The notes: generated by a model from the sequence alone, not told the origin. A stretch of 64,000 nt of DNA from Streptomyces sp. NBC_01317 (GCF_035961655.1 NZ_CP108393.1:6123001-6187000), one strand, 5' to 3'; numbered from the stretch's first letter, positions 44,771 to 54,762 are shown. A program made the numbers and translations.

Positions 44771-46045
44771 ATGCCGTTGACCCCCGAGGACGTGCGGAAC
44801 AAGCAGTTCACGACCGTCCGCCTCCGAGAAGGCTATGACGAGGACGAGGTCGATGCCTTTCTCGACGAGGTCGAGGCCGAACTGACGCGCCTCCTTCGTG
44901 AGAACGAGGATCTGCGCGCCAAGCTGGCCGCCGCCACGCGGGCCGCCGCGCAGAACCAGCAGCAGCAAGGGATGCGCAAGCCTCCCGAACAGCAGGATCG
45001 GCCCGGCGCCCCGGTGCCCGCCGCCATATCCGGACCGCCGCAGCAGCAGCAGCCCCCGCAGATGGGCCCGCCCCAGCTGCCCGGTGGTGCTCCGCAGCTT
45101 CCCGCGGGTCCGAGCGCGCACCCCGGCCACGGTGGTCCCCAGGGTCACGGCCCCCAGCAGGGCCAGCACGGCCCCGGTCCCATGCAGGGCGGCCCCATGG
45201 GCCAGATGCAGGGCCCCATGCAGGGTCAGATGCAGGGCGGCCCGATGCAGGGCGGTCCCATGCAGGGCCAGATGCAGGGTGGCCCGATGCAGGGTCAGAT
45301 GCAGGGCGGACCCATGCAGGGCCAGATGCAGGGCGGTCCCATGGGCGGACCGATGGGCGGCCCCATGGGCGGTCACCCGCAGCAGCAACAGCTCGGTCAG
45401 GGTCCCGGCGGCGACAGCGCGGCCCGTGTGCTCTCGCTGGCGCAGCAGACCGCCGACCAGGCGATCGCCGAGGCACGTTCCGAGGCCAACAAGATCGTCG
45501 GTGAGGCACGCAGCCGCGCCGAGGGTCTGGAGCGGGACGCCCGTGCCAAGGCGGACGCGCTGGAGCGGGACGCCCAGGAGAAGCACCGCGTGGCGATGGG
45601 CTCCCTGGAGTCCGCGCGCGCCACGCTGGAGCGCAAGGTCGAGGACCTCAGGGGCTTCGAGCGGGAGTACCGCACGCGGCTGAAGTCCTACCTGGAGAGC
45701 CAGCTGCGCCAGCTGGAGACCCAGGCGGACGACTCGCTCGCACCGCCGCGTACGCCGACGGCGCCCTCGCTGCCGCCGTCGCCCTCGATGGCTCCGGCCG
45801 GCGCGGGTGCGATGGGGCACTCCATGGGCAACGGGTCGATGGGCAACGGCTCCATGGGCAACGGGTCCATGGGGGGCTCGATGGGCCACGGCGGTCCGGC
45901 CGCGGGTCCGTCGTACGGCGGGCAGCAGCAGATGTCGCCCGCGATGACGCAGCCGATGGCGCCGGTGCGGCCGCAGGCGCCGCAGCCGATGCAGCAGGCG
46001 CCGTCGCCGATGCGGGGCTTTCTGATCGACGAGGACGACAACTGA
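44771..46045 (+). CDS. divIVA: DivIVA polar growth protein
   Basis: This 424-residue coiled-coil protein marks hyphal tips and recruits the wall-building machinery; it is essential in Streptomyces. The N-terminal lipid-binding domain begins [35 protein letters not shown]. Residues 60-205 form a Gln/Gly/Pro/Met-rich linker with a [12 protein letters not shown] repeat. The main coiled coil runs from about residue 215 ([19 protein letters not shown]) to 318. The tail repeats GNGSM four times and ends [10 protein letters not shown]. The long linker and tail are typical of Streptomyces DivIVA but the repeat number varies. Confidence 0.97.
   Translation: MPLTPEDVRNKQFTTVRLREGYDEDEVDAFLDEVEAELTRLLRENEDLRAKLAAATRAAAQNQQQQGMRKPPEQQDRPGAPVPAAISGPPQQQQPPQMGPPQLPGGAPQLPAGPSAHPGHGGPQGHGPQQGQHGPGPMQGGPMGQMQGPMQGQMQGGPMQGGPMQGQMQGGPMQGQMQGGPMQGQMQGGPMGGPMGGPMGGHPQQQQLGQGPGGDSAARVLSLAQQTADQAIAEARSEANKIVGEARSRAEGLERDARAKADALERDAQEKHRVAMGSLESARATLERKVEDLRGFEREYRTRLKSYLESQLRQLETQADDSLAPPRTPTAPSLPPSPSMAPAGAGAMGHSMGNGSMGNGSMGNGSMGGSMGHGGPAAGPSYGGQQQMSPAMTQPMAPVRPQAPQPMQQAPSPMRGFLIDEDDN
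45182..45375 (+). repeat. Coding tandem repeat in divIVA (M-Q-G-G-P units)
   Basis: About 65 codons, near residues 138-202, are built from units such as MQGGPMQGQ and MGGP. Codons for Gly and Pro vary within the repeat (GGC/GGT, CCC/CCG), so the protein repeat is older than recent slippage, though some adjacent units are identical in DNA. Confidence 0.9.
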
Positions 46046-46091
46046 CGGGGCTGCGCGGTGCGTAGCGCGTAGCCGTCGGCAGGCTGACGCC

Positions 46092-46135
46092 AACAGGGCC
46101 GGGCCCGGGGTTTTTACCCCGGGCCCGGCCCTGTT
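46092..46135. terminator. Perfect 19-bp terminator hairpin after divIVA
   Basis: AACAGGGCCGGGCCCGGGG and its exact complement flank the loop TTTTTA. It lies 46 bases after the divIVA stop. It ends the division cluster and can also stop transcripts from ileS. Confidence 0.93.
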
Positions 46136-46214
46136 CGTGTGTGTGGTGCCGCTGCGCGGGGCTCTCCCCTACCCGCCTCCCGAAACTGGGGGCAAGCCCC
46201 CAGACCCCCTGTGC

Positions 46215-46262
46215 CCTCAATCGCCGGACGGGCTGATTTTTCGGCCCGTCCGGCGATTGAGG
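46215..46262. repeat. Streptomyces short repeat arranged as a perfect hairpin
   Basis: CCTCAATCGCCGGACGGGC and GCCCGTCCGGCGATTGAGG form a 19-bp stem around a 10-base T-rich loop. This is two head-to-head copies of the same repeat found at 8662-9436 and 54763-54783. It ends ten bases before the ileS stop, where it can act as the ileS terminator. Confidence 0.9.
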
Positions 46263-46271
46263 ACAACCGGC

Positions 46272-49200
46272 TTACGCCTTGCGCAGGTGGAACGTCAGGG
46301 ACAGGCCCTCGTCCGTGAACGGGGCGCCGTACGTGTCGTCCGGGGCGTCCTGCGCGTAGTCCGTCGACAGGACCTCGTCCGCGATCAGGGCCGCGTGGTC
46401 CGTCAGGGCCGTACGGACCGCCTCGTCCGTCGTCCGCCAGCGCAGCGCGATGCGGTCCGCCACGTCCAGGCCGCTGTTCTTGCGGGCCTCCTGGATCAGC
46501 CGGATCGCGTCACGGGCCAGGCCCGCCAGGCGCAGTTCGGGGGTGATCTCCAGGTCCAGCGCGACCGTCGCGCCCGAGTCGGAGGCCACCGACCAGCCCT
46601 CCCGCGGGGTTTCTGTGATGATCACCTCGTCGGGGGCGAGGGTGATCGTCTCGCCGTCCACCGTGACCGACGCCGTGCCCTCGCGCAGCGCCGCGGACAG
46701 CGCCGCCGCGTCCGCCTCGGCGACCGCCTTCGCGACCGCCTGGACACCCTTGCCGAAACGCTTGCCCAGCGCGCGGAAGTTCGCCTTCGCCGTCGTGTCG
46801 ACCAGCGAGCCGCCGACCTCGGCGAGCGTCGCGAGGGACGAGACGTTCAGCTCCTCCGTGATCTGCGCGCGCAGTTCGTCCGACAGCGCCTCGAAGCCCG
46901 TCGCCGCGATCAGGGCGCGCGACAGGGGCTGGCGGGTCTTGACGCCCGACTCCGCCCGCGTTGCCCTGCCCAGCTCCACCAGGCGCCGTACCAGCAGCAT
47001 CTGCTGGGAGAGGGTGGGGTCGATCGCCGCCAGGTCCGCCGCCGGCCAGTCCGCCAGGTGCACCGACTCCGGCGCGTCGGGCGTGACCGGCACGATCATG
47101 TCCTGCCAGACCCGCTCGGTGATGAACGGCGTCAGCGGGGCCATCAGGCGCGTGACCGTCTCGACCACCTCGTGCAGTGTGCGCAGCGCCGCCTTGTCGC
47201 CCTGCCAGAAGCGGCGCCGGGAGCGCCGTACGTACCAGTTGGAGAGATCGTCCACGAACGCCGACAGCAGCTTGCCGGTGCGCTGGGTGTCGTACGCCTC
47301 CATCGCCTCCGTCGCCTGGTCGACCAGCGCGTGCAACTCGCTGAGCAGCCAGCGGTCCAGCAGCGGGCGGTCGGCCGGGGCCGGGTCGGCCGCGCTCGGC
47401 GCCCAGTTCGACGTACGCGCGTACAGGGCCTGGAAGGCGACCGTGTTCCAGTAGGTGAGGAGGGTCTTGCGGACGACCTCCTGGATGGTGCCGTTGCCGA
47501 CCCGGCGCGCCGCCCACGGGGAGCCGCCGGCCGCCATGAACCACCGCACGGCGTCCGCGCCGTGCTGGTCCATCAGCGGGATCGGCTGGAGGATGTTGCC
47601 CAGGTGCTTGGACATCTTCCTGCCGTCCTCGGCGAGGATGTGCCCGAGGCAGACCACGTTCTCGTAACTCGACTTGTCGAAGACGAGCGTGCCGACGGCC
47701 ATCAGCGTGTAGAACCAGCCGCGGGTCTGGTCGATCGCCTCGGAGATGAACTGCGCCGGGTAGCGCTTCTCGAAGAGATCCTTGTTCTGGTACGGGTAGC
47801 CCCACTGCGCGAACGGCATCGAACCGGAGTCGTACCAGGCGTCGATGACCTCGGGCACGCGCGTCGACGTCTGCCCGCAGTCGGGGCAGGCGAAGGTCAC
47901 CTCGTCGATGTACGGGCGGTGCGGGTCGAGCCCGGACTGGTCGGTGCCGGTCAGCTCGGTCAGCTCGGCGCGGGAGCCCACGCAGGTGAGGTGGTTGTCC
48001 TCGCAGCGCCAGATCGGCAGCGGGGTGCCCCAGTAGCGGTTGCGGGACAGTGCCCAGTCCACGTTGTTGTTCAGCCAGTCGCCGTACCGGCCGTGCTTGA
48101 CGGAGTCCGGGAACCAGTTGGTCTTCTCGTTCTCCTCCAGCAGCCGGTCCTTGACCGCCGTCGTACGGATGTACCACGAGGGCTGCGCGTAGTAGAGGAG
48201 CGCGGTGTGGCAGCGCCAGCAGTGCGGATAGCTGTGCTCGTACGGCACATGGCGGAAGAGCACCCCGCGCTCGCGCAGGTCCTCCGTGAGGGCTTCGTCC
48301 GCCTTCTTGAAGAAGACGCCGCCGACCAGCGGGACGCTCTCCTCGAAGGTGCCGTTCGGGCGGACCGGGTTGACGACCGGCAGGCCGTACGCGCGGCAGA
48401 CCTTGAGGTCCTCCTCGCCGAAGGCGGGGGACTGGTGGACCAGGCCGGTGCCGTCCTCCGTGGTGACGTACTCCGCGTTGACCACGTAGTGGGCCGTCGT
48501 GCCCTCGGGGAAGTCGATCAGCCGGAAGGGCCGGTCGTACGTCCAGTACTCCATCTCACGGCCGGTGAAGGACTCGCCGGTGACTTCCCAGCCCTCGCCG
48601 AGCGCCTTCGCCAGCAGCGGCTCGGCGACGACCAGCTTCTCCCGGCCGTCCGTCGCGACCACGTAGCGCACGTCGGGGTGGGCGGCGACGGCGGTGTTCG
48701 ACACCAGCGTCCACGGAGTGGTCGTCCAGACCAGCAGGGCGGCCTCGCCCGCGAGCGGGCCCGAGGTCAGCGGGAAGCGGACGAAGACCGAGGGGTCGAT
48801 GATCGTCTCGTAGCCCTGCGCCAGCTCGTGGTCGGACAGGCCCGTCTCGTCGCGGGGGCACCAGGGCGCCACGCGATGGTCCTGGACCAGCAGGCCCTTG
48901 TCGAAGATCTCCTTGAGGGACCACCACACCGAGTCGACGTACTGCGGGTCCATCGTGCGGTACGCGTCATCGAGGTCGACCCAGTAGCCCATGCGGGTCG
49001 TCAGCTCGGTGAAGGCGTCGGTGTGGCGGGTCACGGACTCCCGGCACCTGGCGTTGAACTCGGCGATGCCGTACGCCTCGATGTCCTTCTTGCCGGTGAA
49101 GCCCAGCTCCTTCTCGACGGCCAGCTCGACCGGCAGGCCGTGGCAGTCCCAGCCGGCCTTGCGCGCGACGTGGTAGCCGCGCATCGTACGGAAGCGCGGG

Positions 49201-49427
49201 AAGACGTCCTTGAAGACGCGGGCCTCGATGTGGTGCGCGCCCGGCATGCCGTTGGCGGTGGGCGGGCCCTCGTAGAAGACCCACTCGGGGCGGCCCTCGG
49301 AGTGGGCGAGGGTCTTGTCGAAGATCTTGCCGTCGCGCCAGAAGTCGAGCACGGCGTGCTCCAGCGCGGGCAGGTCGACCTGGGCGGGCACCTGGCGGTA
49401 CCGGGGGGTCGCGGGCGTCGATGTCAT
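46272..49427 (-). CDS. ileS: Isoleucyl-tRNA synthetase
   Basis: This 1051-residue class I synthetase charges tRNA-Ile. The HIGH-type site is GPPTANGMPGAHHIEARVFKD near residue 50, the KMSKS-type site is KMSKH near residue 604, and the editing domain lies between them. The large size and KMSKH form are typical of the actinobacterial/eukaryote-like (type 2) IleS group, which tends to be less sensitive to mupirocin; sensitivity here is not shown. ATG 49427 was chosen because GGAGGAAG lies just upstream; a longer frame would run through the T-box leader. Confidence 0.97.
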   Translation of the reverse strand: MTSTPATPRYRQVPAQVDLPALEHAVLDFWRDGKIFDKTLAHSEGRPEWVFYEGPPTANGMPGAHHIEARVFKDVFPRFRTMRGYHVARKAGWDCHGLPVELAVEKELGFTGKKDIEAYGIAEFNARCRESVTRHTDAFTELTTRMGYWVDLDDAYRTMDPQYVDSVWWSLKEIFDKGLLVQDHRVAPWCPRDETGLSDHELAQGYETIIDPSVFVRFPLTSGPLAGEAALLVWTTTPWTLVSNTAVAAHPDVRYVVATDGREKLVVAEPLLAKALGEGWEVTGESFTGREMEYWTYDRPFRLIDFPEGTTAHYVVNAEYVTTEDGTGLVHQSPAFGEEDLKVCRAYGLPVVNPVRPNGTFEESVPLVGGVFFKKADEALTEDLRERGVLFRHVPYEHSYPHCWRCHTALLYYAQPSWYIRTTAVKDRLLEENEKTNWFPDSVKHGRYGDWLNNNVDWALSRNRYWGTPLPIWRCEDNHLTCVGSRAELTELTGTDQSGLDPHRPYIDEVTFACPDCGQTSTRVPEVIDAWYDSGSMPFAQWGYPYQNKDLFEKRYPAQFISEAIDQTRGWFYTLMAVGTLVFDKSSYENVVCLGHILAEDGRKMSKHLGNILQPIPLMDQHGADAVRWFMAAGGSPWAARRVGNGTIQEVVRKTLLTYWNTVAFQALYARTSNWAPSAADPAPADRPLLDRWLLSELHALVDQATEAMEAYDTQRTGKLLSAFVDDLSNWYVRRSRRRFWQGDKAALRTLHEVVETVTRLMAPLTPFITERVWQDMIVPVTPDAPESVHLADWPAADLAAIDPTLSQQMLLVRRLVELGRATRAESGVKTRQPLSRALIAATGFEALSDELRAQITEELNVSSLATLAEVGGSLVDTTAKANFRALGKRFGKGVQAVAKAVAEADAAALSAALREGTASVTVDGETITLAPDEVIITETPREGWSVASDSGATVALDLEITPELRLAGLARDAIRLIQEARKNSGLDVADRIALRWRTTDEAVRTALTDHAALIADEVLSTDYAQDAPDDTYGAPFTDEGLSLTFHLRKA

Positions 49428-49439
49428 CTGGTGGTCTTC

Positions 49440-49725
49440 CTCCGGCGGAACTGCGTCGTCTCCGTCGGAGGGACGAGAGCTGGGCTCCCGCGGTACCACC
49501 CTCCTTGGCCCCGGGCGTGCCGCCCGTGGCCCCCTCATTGGGGTCGCGCTGCCGGGTCTACTCGCCCGGGACCTACCTGGTGGTACGTCCCCGGACTTTC
49601 TTCCGGCGGCTCCGGGGTGATGCTTCGCCTCGCGCTCGCCCCCGGGCTCTCACCGTCCCCGGGTCGCTCATGGCCGCTCACGGGGGTACTCGTCCCCATC
49701 CACGCCTCTCGCTCCGTCCAGTGTA
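49440..49725 (-). promoter_or_regulatory. T-box leader of ileS
   Basis: The minus-strand leader carries the T-box core GGGTGGTACCGCGG (complement of 49489-49502), which pairs with the uncharged tRNA acceptor end. Further 5' lies the actinobacterial stem I block with GCATCACCCCGGAGCCGCCGG; ATC at 49619-49621 is the likely Ile specifier. After the T-box, CTCC-rich sequence can pair with the GGAGG of ileS. Together with the absence of a T-run terminator this suggests control of translation, as reported for actinobacterial ileS T-boxes. Confidence 0.92.
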
Positions 49726-50073
49726 CGGGGCGGGGCGGGGCCCGGCCGACGGGTTTTACGCCGCCCCTGCACGCGGCGGCGTAGGTTGCCGCCGCGGTTG
49801 CCGCCGCCCCCGGGGAGCCGTACGGCCGAGCGTCCGGCTCGAACGGGCGAACGGGCGCATCCGGGCTCCGGAGCCGCTCGCGTGGCGGATTACCGGGCGG
49901 CGAGGTGGGCACAACGGTGGGAGGCTCCTCTTGTCGCGGCACGGGCGGGGCCGGGGTCCTGTCGCCGGACAGGACGTCAGCGGCGGCGTGCCCCGTTGCC
50001 GCCGGGCCGGGGTCGATTTATCGTCCCAGCACGATTCGCGAGCAAGATCACCCAGTGTGAAGGGGCCGCGGCC
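49726..50073. other. Gene-free divergent region between ileS leader and DksA-like gene
   Basis: About 350 very GC-rich bases. The ileS promoter should lie at the left end, but I could not identify its -10 and -35 by eye. Near the right end an AT-richer patch (CGATTTATCGTCCC around 50010) precedes the DksA-like gene and may hold its promoter. No gene is supported. Confidence 0.55.
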
Positions 50074-50946
50074 ATGGTGGCGAAGAAGAGCGCCGCGAAG
50101 AAGACGACCGCGCCGAAGGCCGCGGCGAAGAAGGCCGCCGGGACCACGGTGAACACCGCGGCGGCCGACCGGGCACCGACCGAGGACACACCGGCCGGGG
50201 GCGCACCGCCCCAGGAGTCCGCGAAGAAGGCCCGGACCAGAAAGCCGGCGACGAAGAAGGCCCGGACCAGAAAGCCGGCGACGAAGAAGTCGCCGGCCAG
50301 GAAGCCGGTGACGAAGAAGTCAGCGGGCGGGAAGTCAGCGGGCGGGAAGCCGGCGGCCGGGAAAGCGGCGCCCGCCAAGGCGGCCGGCAGCGCTTCAAAA
50401 CAGGCCGCGTCCGCGGCCGAGGGGGCGGCCGAGGCCGCGCGACAGACGGGAGCCAAGACGGTGGCAGCGAAGAAGACCACGGGGGACAGGACACCGGCCG
50501 CGGGCAAGGCCCCGGTCACGGCACCGGCCGCCGCCACGGCCGCACCGCCGGGCGAACTGGCGGTACGTCCCGGCGAGGACCCCTGGACCCCGGAGGAGGT
50601 CGCGGAGGCCCGCGCGCTGATGGAGAGCGAGGTCACCCGGCTCCAGGCCGAGCTCGCCTCGTCCGAGGCGTCGCTCGTCGGGCTCATGCGGGACTCCGGG
50701 GCGGGCGCCGGTGACGACGACGCCGACACCGGTACGAAGAACATCACCCGCGAGCACGAGATGTCCCTGGCGGCCAACGCGCGCGAGATGCTGGAGCAGA
50801 CCGAGCGGGCGCTCCTGCGCCTCGACGCGGGCACGTACGGGCTCTGCGAGGTCTGCGGCAAGCCCATCGGCAAGGCCAGGATGCAGGCGTTTCCGCGGGC
50901 CACCCTGTGCGTGGAGGACAAGCAGAAGCAGGAACGTCGAGGCTGA
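50074..50946 (+). CDS. TraR/DksA-like protein with histone-H1-like N-terminal tail
   Basis: A 290-residue protein in two parts. Residues 1-160 are Lys/Ala-rich with repeats KKARTRKPAT, KKSPARKPVT and KSAGGKSAGGK, like histone H1 or bacterial AlgP/HupS tails, and should bind DNA. Residues 175-290 are a TraR/DksA helical domain with a zinc-finger-like end: Cys258-x2-Cys261, then PIGKARMQAFPRATLC with Cys279. The expected fourth Cys is Asp282 (CVED). Without it, metal binding may be altered. ATG 50074 starts MVAKKSAAKK; longer upstream reading is not protein-like. It is followed by lspA after 59 bases. Confidence 0.87.
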   Translation: MVAKKSAAKKTTAPKAAAKKAAGTTVNTAAADRAPTEDTPAGGAPPQESAKKARTRKPATKKARTRKPATKKSPARKPVTKKSAGGKSAGGKPAAGKAAPAKAAGSASKQAASAAEGAAEAARQTGAKTVAAKKTTGDRTPAAGKAPVTAPAAATAAPPGELAVRPGEDPWTPEEVAEARALMESEVTRLQAELASSEASLVGLMRDSGAGAGDDDADTGTKNITREHEMSLAANAREMLEQTERALLRLDAGTYGLCEVCGKPIGKARMQAFPRATLCVEDKQKQERRG

Positions 50947-51005
50947 ACTCGCACGCGTGTGTCGTACCCTCGTCCTCTATAAGACATCTAGGTTGAGGGA
51001 CTCAC

Positions 51006-51566
51006 GTGGCAGAGGCGGAGCGCATCATCGGTACGCCGGATGTTGACGACGAGGCTGCGGCTCCCGCCGAGCGGCCGAAGGGGCGGCGCAGGATCGCCGC
51101 CCTCTTCGCCGTCGCCGTCGTGGCGTACCTGCTCGACCTCGGCAGCAAGATGCTCGTGGTGGCCAGGCTGGAGCACCACGAGCCGATCGACGTCATCGGC
51201 GATCTGCTGCGGTTCGAGGCGGTACGGAACCCGGGCGCCGCGTTCGGCATGGGCGAGGCCTTCACGGTGATCTTCACGGTGATCGCGGCGACCGTGATCG
51301 TGGTCATCGCGCGGCTGGCCCGCAAGCTCTACAGCCTCCCCTGGGCGATCGCCCTCGGACTGCTGCTCGGTGGCGCGCTCGGCAACCTCACCGACCGGAT
51401 CTTCCGCTCCCCGAGCCCCTTCCAGGGCGCCGTGGTCGACTTCATCGCCCCCGCGCACTTCGCGGTCTTCAACCTCGCCGACTCCGCGATCGTCTGCGGC
51501 GGCATCCTCATCGTGCTGCTGTCCTTCCGGGGCCTGGACCCCGACGGCACGGTCCACAAGGACTGA
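51006..51566 (+). CDS. lspA: Lipoprotein signal peptidase (signal peptidase II)
   Basis: This 186-residue membrane aspartic protease cleaves lipoprotein signal peptides. Four helices are visible. [25 protein letters not shown] with Asp130, [18 protein letters not shown] with Asp159 supply the two catalytic aspartates. A charged N-terminal extension of about 35 residues is usual in actinobacteria. The GTG start follows GAGGGA. TATAAG at 50978-50983 is a possible -10 box. Confidence 0.96.
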   Translation: MAEAERIIGTPDVDDEAAAPAERPKGRRRIAALFAVAVVAYLLDLGSKMLVVARLEHHEPIDVIGDLLRFEAVRNPGAAFGMGEAFTVIFTVIAATVIVVIARLARKLYSLPWAIALGLLLGGALGNLTDRIFRSPSPFQGAVVDFIAPAHFAVFNLADSAIVCGGILIVLLSFRGLDPDGTVHKD

Positions 51567-51583
51567 CAAGGCATACTCGACGG

Positions 51584-52525
51584 GTGAGTCTTCCCGAGAT
51601 CAGAACGCTGCCCGTGCCCGATGGCCTGGAGGGCGAGCGTGTCGACGCCGCCCTCGCCCGTATGTTCGGGTTCTCCCGTACGAAGGCGGCCGAGCTGGCC
51701 GCCTCCGGGAAGGTCCAGGTCGACGGCGCCGCGGTCGGGAAGTCCGACCGGGTCAGCGGCGGGGCCTGGCTGGAGGTCGAGCTCCCCGAGCCCGCCCAGC
51801 CCATACGCGTCGTCGCCGAGGCCGTCGAGGGCATGGAGATCATCCACGACGACGACGACATCGTGGTGATCGTCAAGCCCGTCGGCGTGGCCGCCCACCC
51901 CAGCCCCGGCTGGACCGGCACCACCGTCATCGGCGGTCTCGCCGCGGCCGGCTACCGCATCTCCACCTCCGGCGCGGCCGAGCGCCAGGGTGTGGTGCAC
52001 CGGCTGGACGTCGGCACCTCGGGGCTGATGGTCGTCGCCAAGTCGGAGCGGGCGTACACCCTGCTCAAGGCGCAGTTCAAGGAGCGCGTCGTCGACAAGC
52101 GCTACCACGCGCTGGTGCAGGGCCACCCCGACCCGATGAGCGGGACGATCGACGCCCCGATCGGCAGGCACCCGAACCACGACTACAAGTTCGCGGTCAC
52201 CGCCGAGGGCAAGCCGTCGGTCACGCACTACGACCTGATCGAGGCGTTCCGGTCGGCGTCGCTGCTGGACATCAAGCTGGAGACGGGCCGCACCCACCAG
52301 ATCCGGGTGCACATGGCCGCCCACCGCCACCCGTGCGTCGGCGACCTGACGTACGGCGCGGACCCCACGCTGGCCAAGCGGCTGGGACTCACCCGGCAGT
52401 GGCTGCACGCGGTGCGCCTCGGCTTCGAGCACCCGTCGGACGGCCGGTGGGTGGAGTACGCGAGCACGTACCCCGCCGATCTCCAGGGCGCGCTGGACCA
52501 GGTGAGGGCGGAGAGCAACGTATGA
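51584..52525 (+). CDS. RluD-family pseudouridine synthase
   Basis: A 313-residue rRNA-modifying enzyme. The N-terminal S4 RNA-binding domain contains [20 protein letters not shown]. The catalytic domain has [15 protein letters not shown] with Asp142, and [16 protein letters not shown] near the C-terminus. RluD-type enzymes modify helix 69 of 23S rRNA, but RluC-like targets cannot be excluded. It lies 17 bases after lspA, a widely conserved pair, and overlaps the acetyltransferase gene by four bases. Confidence 0.94.
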   Translation: MSLPEIRTLPVPDGLEGERVDAALARMFGFSRTKAAELAASGKVQVDGAAVGKSDRVSGGAWLEVELPEPAQPIRVVAEAVEGMEIIHDDDDIVVIVKPVGVAAHPSPGWTGTTVIGGLAAAGYRISTSGAAERQGVVHRLDVGTSGLMVVAKSERAYTLLKAQFKERVVDKRYHALVQGHPDPMSGTIDAPIGRHPNHDYKFAVTAEGKPSVTHYDLIEAFRSASLLDIKLETGRTHQIRVHMAAHRHPCVGDLTYGADPTLAKRLGLTRQWLHAVRLGFEHPSDGRWVEYASTYPADLQGALDQVRAESNV

Positions 52526-53007
52526 CCACGATCGACGGCGGCCTGCTGGGACACGTCGTACGGGAGGCCACGGGACCTGAGGACCGGGAGGCGTGCTTCG
52601 CCGTCCGCAAAGAGGTCTTCGTCGTCGAGCAGGGCGTGCCCGAGGACCTTGAGTACGACGGCCGGGACGACGACGCGATCCAGGTGCTGGCCCTCAGGGA
52701 CGACGGCCTGCCGCTGGGCACCGGACGGCTCCTGTACGGGCCGGGCGCGGCGGACAGGACCGGCGGGGACCTGAGCGTCGGCGCCCTGGGCCGGCTGGCC
52801 GTGAACCGGGCCGCGCGCGGCCGGGGACTGGGCGCGGCCCTGGTCCGCGCCATCGAGGACGCGGCGCGCGAGCGCGGCCTCACGGCGGTGGATCTGCACG
52901 CGCAGACCCATGCGCTGGGTTTTTACGAACGCTTGGGGTACGAGGCGTACGGACCGGAGTTCCTGGACGCGGGCATCCCGCACCGCTCGATGCGGCGCGC
53001 GCTGTAG
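52522..53007 (+). CDS. GNAT-family N-acetyltransferase
   Basis: This 161-residue GNAT protein has the acetyl-CoA-binding motif [28 protein letters not shown] and the C-terminal [28 protein letters not shown]. That order resembles the ElaA-like group. The N-terminal [23 protein letters not shown] is also typical. The acceptor is unknown. Its ATG overlaps the preceding stop, so it is co-translated with the pseudouridine synthase. Confidence 0.9.
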   Translation: MTTIDGGLLGHVVREATGPEDREACFAVRKEVFVVEQGVPEDLEYDGRDDDAIQVLALRDDGLPLGTGRLLYGPGAADRTGGDLSVGALGRLAVNRAARGRGLGAALVRAIEDAARERGLTAVDLHAQTHALGFYERLGYEAYGPEFLDAGIPHRSMRRAL

Positions 53008-53131
53008 CCGTAGGCCGGGCCCGGCCGGTCCTGTAGGCCAGGCCGGGCTCGCCGGAATCCCGCCGGGAGCATGGCAGGCTTGGCCGCCTGATCCAGCCTG
53101 ACCGGGCTGCCGAGCCGCCGGAGGGCGCACC

Positions 53132-54718
53132 GTGGACCAGCTGGCCCTGCTGCTCGTGCTCCTGCTGGGAGCGGTGGTCACCGTACCGCTCGGGGAGCGG
53201 CTCGGCCTGCCGTCGCCGGTGCTGATGACGATCATCGGGATCGTCCTGGCGCTGCTGCCGTTCGTGCCGAACGTCGACGTCCCGCCGGACCTCATCCTTC
53301 CGCTGCTGCTGCCCCCGATCCTCTACGCCGCCGTCCAGCGCACGTCCTGGCGGCAGTTCACGGCCAACAAACGGCCCATCTTCCTGCTCGCCGTCGCGCT
53401 GGTGTTCGTGACGACGGCCGCGGTCGCCGCGGTGGCCAACGCCGTCGTCCCCGGGCTGCCGATCGCCGCCGCGCTCGTGCTCGGGGCGCTCGTCGCCCCG
53501 CCCGACCCGGTGGCCGCGACCGCCGTCGCCGGCTCCCTCGGACTGCCCCGGCGGCTGGTGTCGATCCTGGAGGGGGAGGGCCTGTTCAACGACGTCACGG
53601 CGATCGTGCTCTACCACGTGGCGATCTCGGCGGCCGTCAGCGGCACGTTCTCCTGGCCGGTGGCCGTCGGCCAGTTCGCGCTGTCCGCGGTGGTGGCCGT
53701 CGCGATGGGACTCGCGCTCGGCTGGGTCACCAACAAACTGATGTCCCTGCTCGACGACGCGACCCTCCAGATCGGGCTGACGCTCCTGGTGCCGTTCGCC
53801 GCGTACGTCCTGGCCGAGGAGTTGCACGGCTCGGGCGTCCTCGCCGTCCTCACCGTCGCCCTCTACCTGGCCGAGCACTCCGCGGACGCCGACGACGTCA
53901 TGGGGCGGCTGGCCGGGAACGCCTTCTGGCAGATCGTCGACACCCTGGTGACCGGCATCGCCTTCGGCCTGATCGGGCTGGAACTCCACCAGGCCTTCGG
54001 CACCGGCGACGGCCGGGGAGGCGCCCTGCTGGGCTGGAGCGCCGCCGTGGTCGGGGTGGTCGTCGGGGTCCGGCTGCTCTACCTGATGCCGGCGACCTGG
54101 CTGGCGAAGCGCCTGCACAAACTCCGCGACTACGACGAGGAGATCCCGGTCAGCTGGCGCGAGACCGTGGTCATGTGGTGGGCGGGGATGCGGGGGGTGG
54201 CCTCGGTCGCGCTGGCGCTGGCGATCCCGCTCAAGACGGACAGCGGGGAGCCGTTCCCGGGCCGCGACGAGATCATCTTCATCGCGTTCGCGGTCATCAT
54301 GACCACCCTCGTCTTCCAGGGACTGACCCTGCCGTGGCTGGTACGGCGCCTCGGGGTGCGGGCGGACACGGACGCCGAGCGTGACCTGCTGAACATCCTC
54401 GCGGGGCGCGCCGCGAAGGCCGCGCGCCACCGGCTCAGGGAGATCGAGAGCGTCGAGGACCTGCCGGAGGAGCTGAGCGAGCGGCTGCTGCGGGCGGCGT
54501 TCGACCTGGGGGTGCGGATCAGCCCGGACATCGTGGACGACGAGCGGCGCGAGGGGTTCCGGCGGCGGGTGGACCGGATCAAGACCGTGCAGCGGATCCA
54601 GCGCGAGATGATGTCGGCGGCGCGGCACGAGATTCTGGCGGCGCGCAGTGAGCCGGGGGCGGATCCGGAGTTGGTGGACCGGGTGCTCCGGCACCTGGAT
54701 GTGCACAGCATGCGGTAG
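53132..54718 (+). CDS. CPA1-type Na+/H+ antiporter
   Basis: A 528-residue membrane protein with about 12 helices in the first 400 residues. LVAPPDPVAATAVAGSLGLP and SILEGEGLFNDVTAIVLYHVAI are the core ion-binding motifs (Asp and Asn-Asp), and WAGMRGVASVALALAIPLK is a family landmark. The C-terminal 125 residues are helical and cytosolic. It exchanges Na+ or K+ for protons in pH and salt homeostasis; the ion is not readable. The GTG start follows a short gap after the acetyltransferase gene. Confidence 0.93.
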   Translation: MDQLALLLVLLLGAVVTVPLGERLGLPSPVLMTIIGIVLALLPFVPNVDVPPDLILPLLLPPILYAAVQRTSWRQFTANKRPIFLLAVALVFVTTAAVAAVANAVVPGLPIAAALVLGALVAPPDPVAATAVAGSLGLPRRLVSILEGEGLFNDVTAIVLYHVAISAAVSGTFSWPVAVGQFALSAVVAVAMGLALGWVTNKLMSLLDDATLQIGLTLLVPFAAYVLAEELHGSGVLAVLTVALYLAEHSADADDVMGRLAGNAFWQIVDTLVTGIAFGLIGLELHQAFGTGDGRGGALLGWSAAVVGVVVGVRLLYLMPATWLAKRLHKLRDYDEEIPVSWRETVVMWWAGMRGVASVALALAIPLKTDSGEPFPGRDEIIFIAFAVIMTTLVFQGLTLPWLVRRLGVRADTDAERDLLNILAGRAAKAARHRLREIESVEDLPEELSERLLRAAFDLGVRISPDIVDDERREGFRRRVDRIKTVQRIQREMMSAARHEILAARSEPGADPELVDRVLRHLDVHSMR

Positions 54719-54762
54719 CGCCGCCGCGCGGGGCCCGGGTGCCCGGCCTTCGGCCGTAGTGT

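Noticed and set aside
46137..49784. A 1215-codon open frame on the plus strand
   Set aside because: It lies antisense to ileS. In DNA of this GC content the opposite strand of a real gene often lacks stop codons; the translation is Arg/Val/Asp-rich with no recognisable domain.
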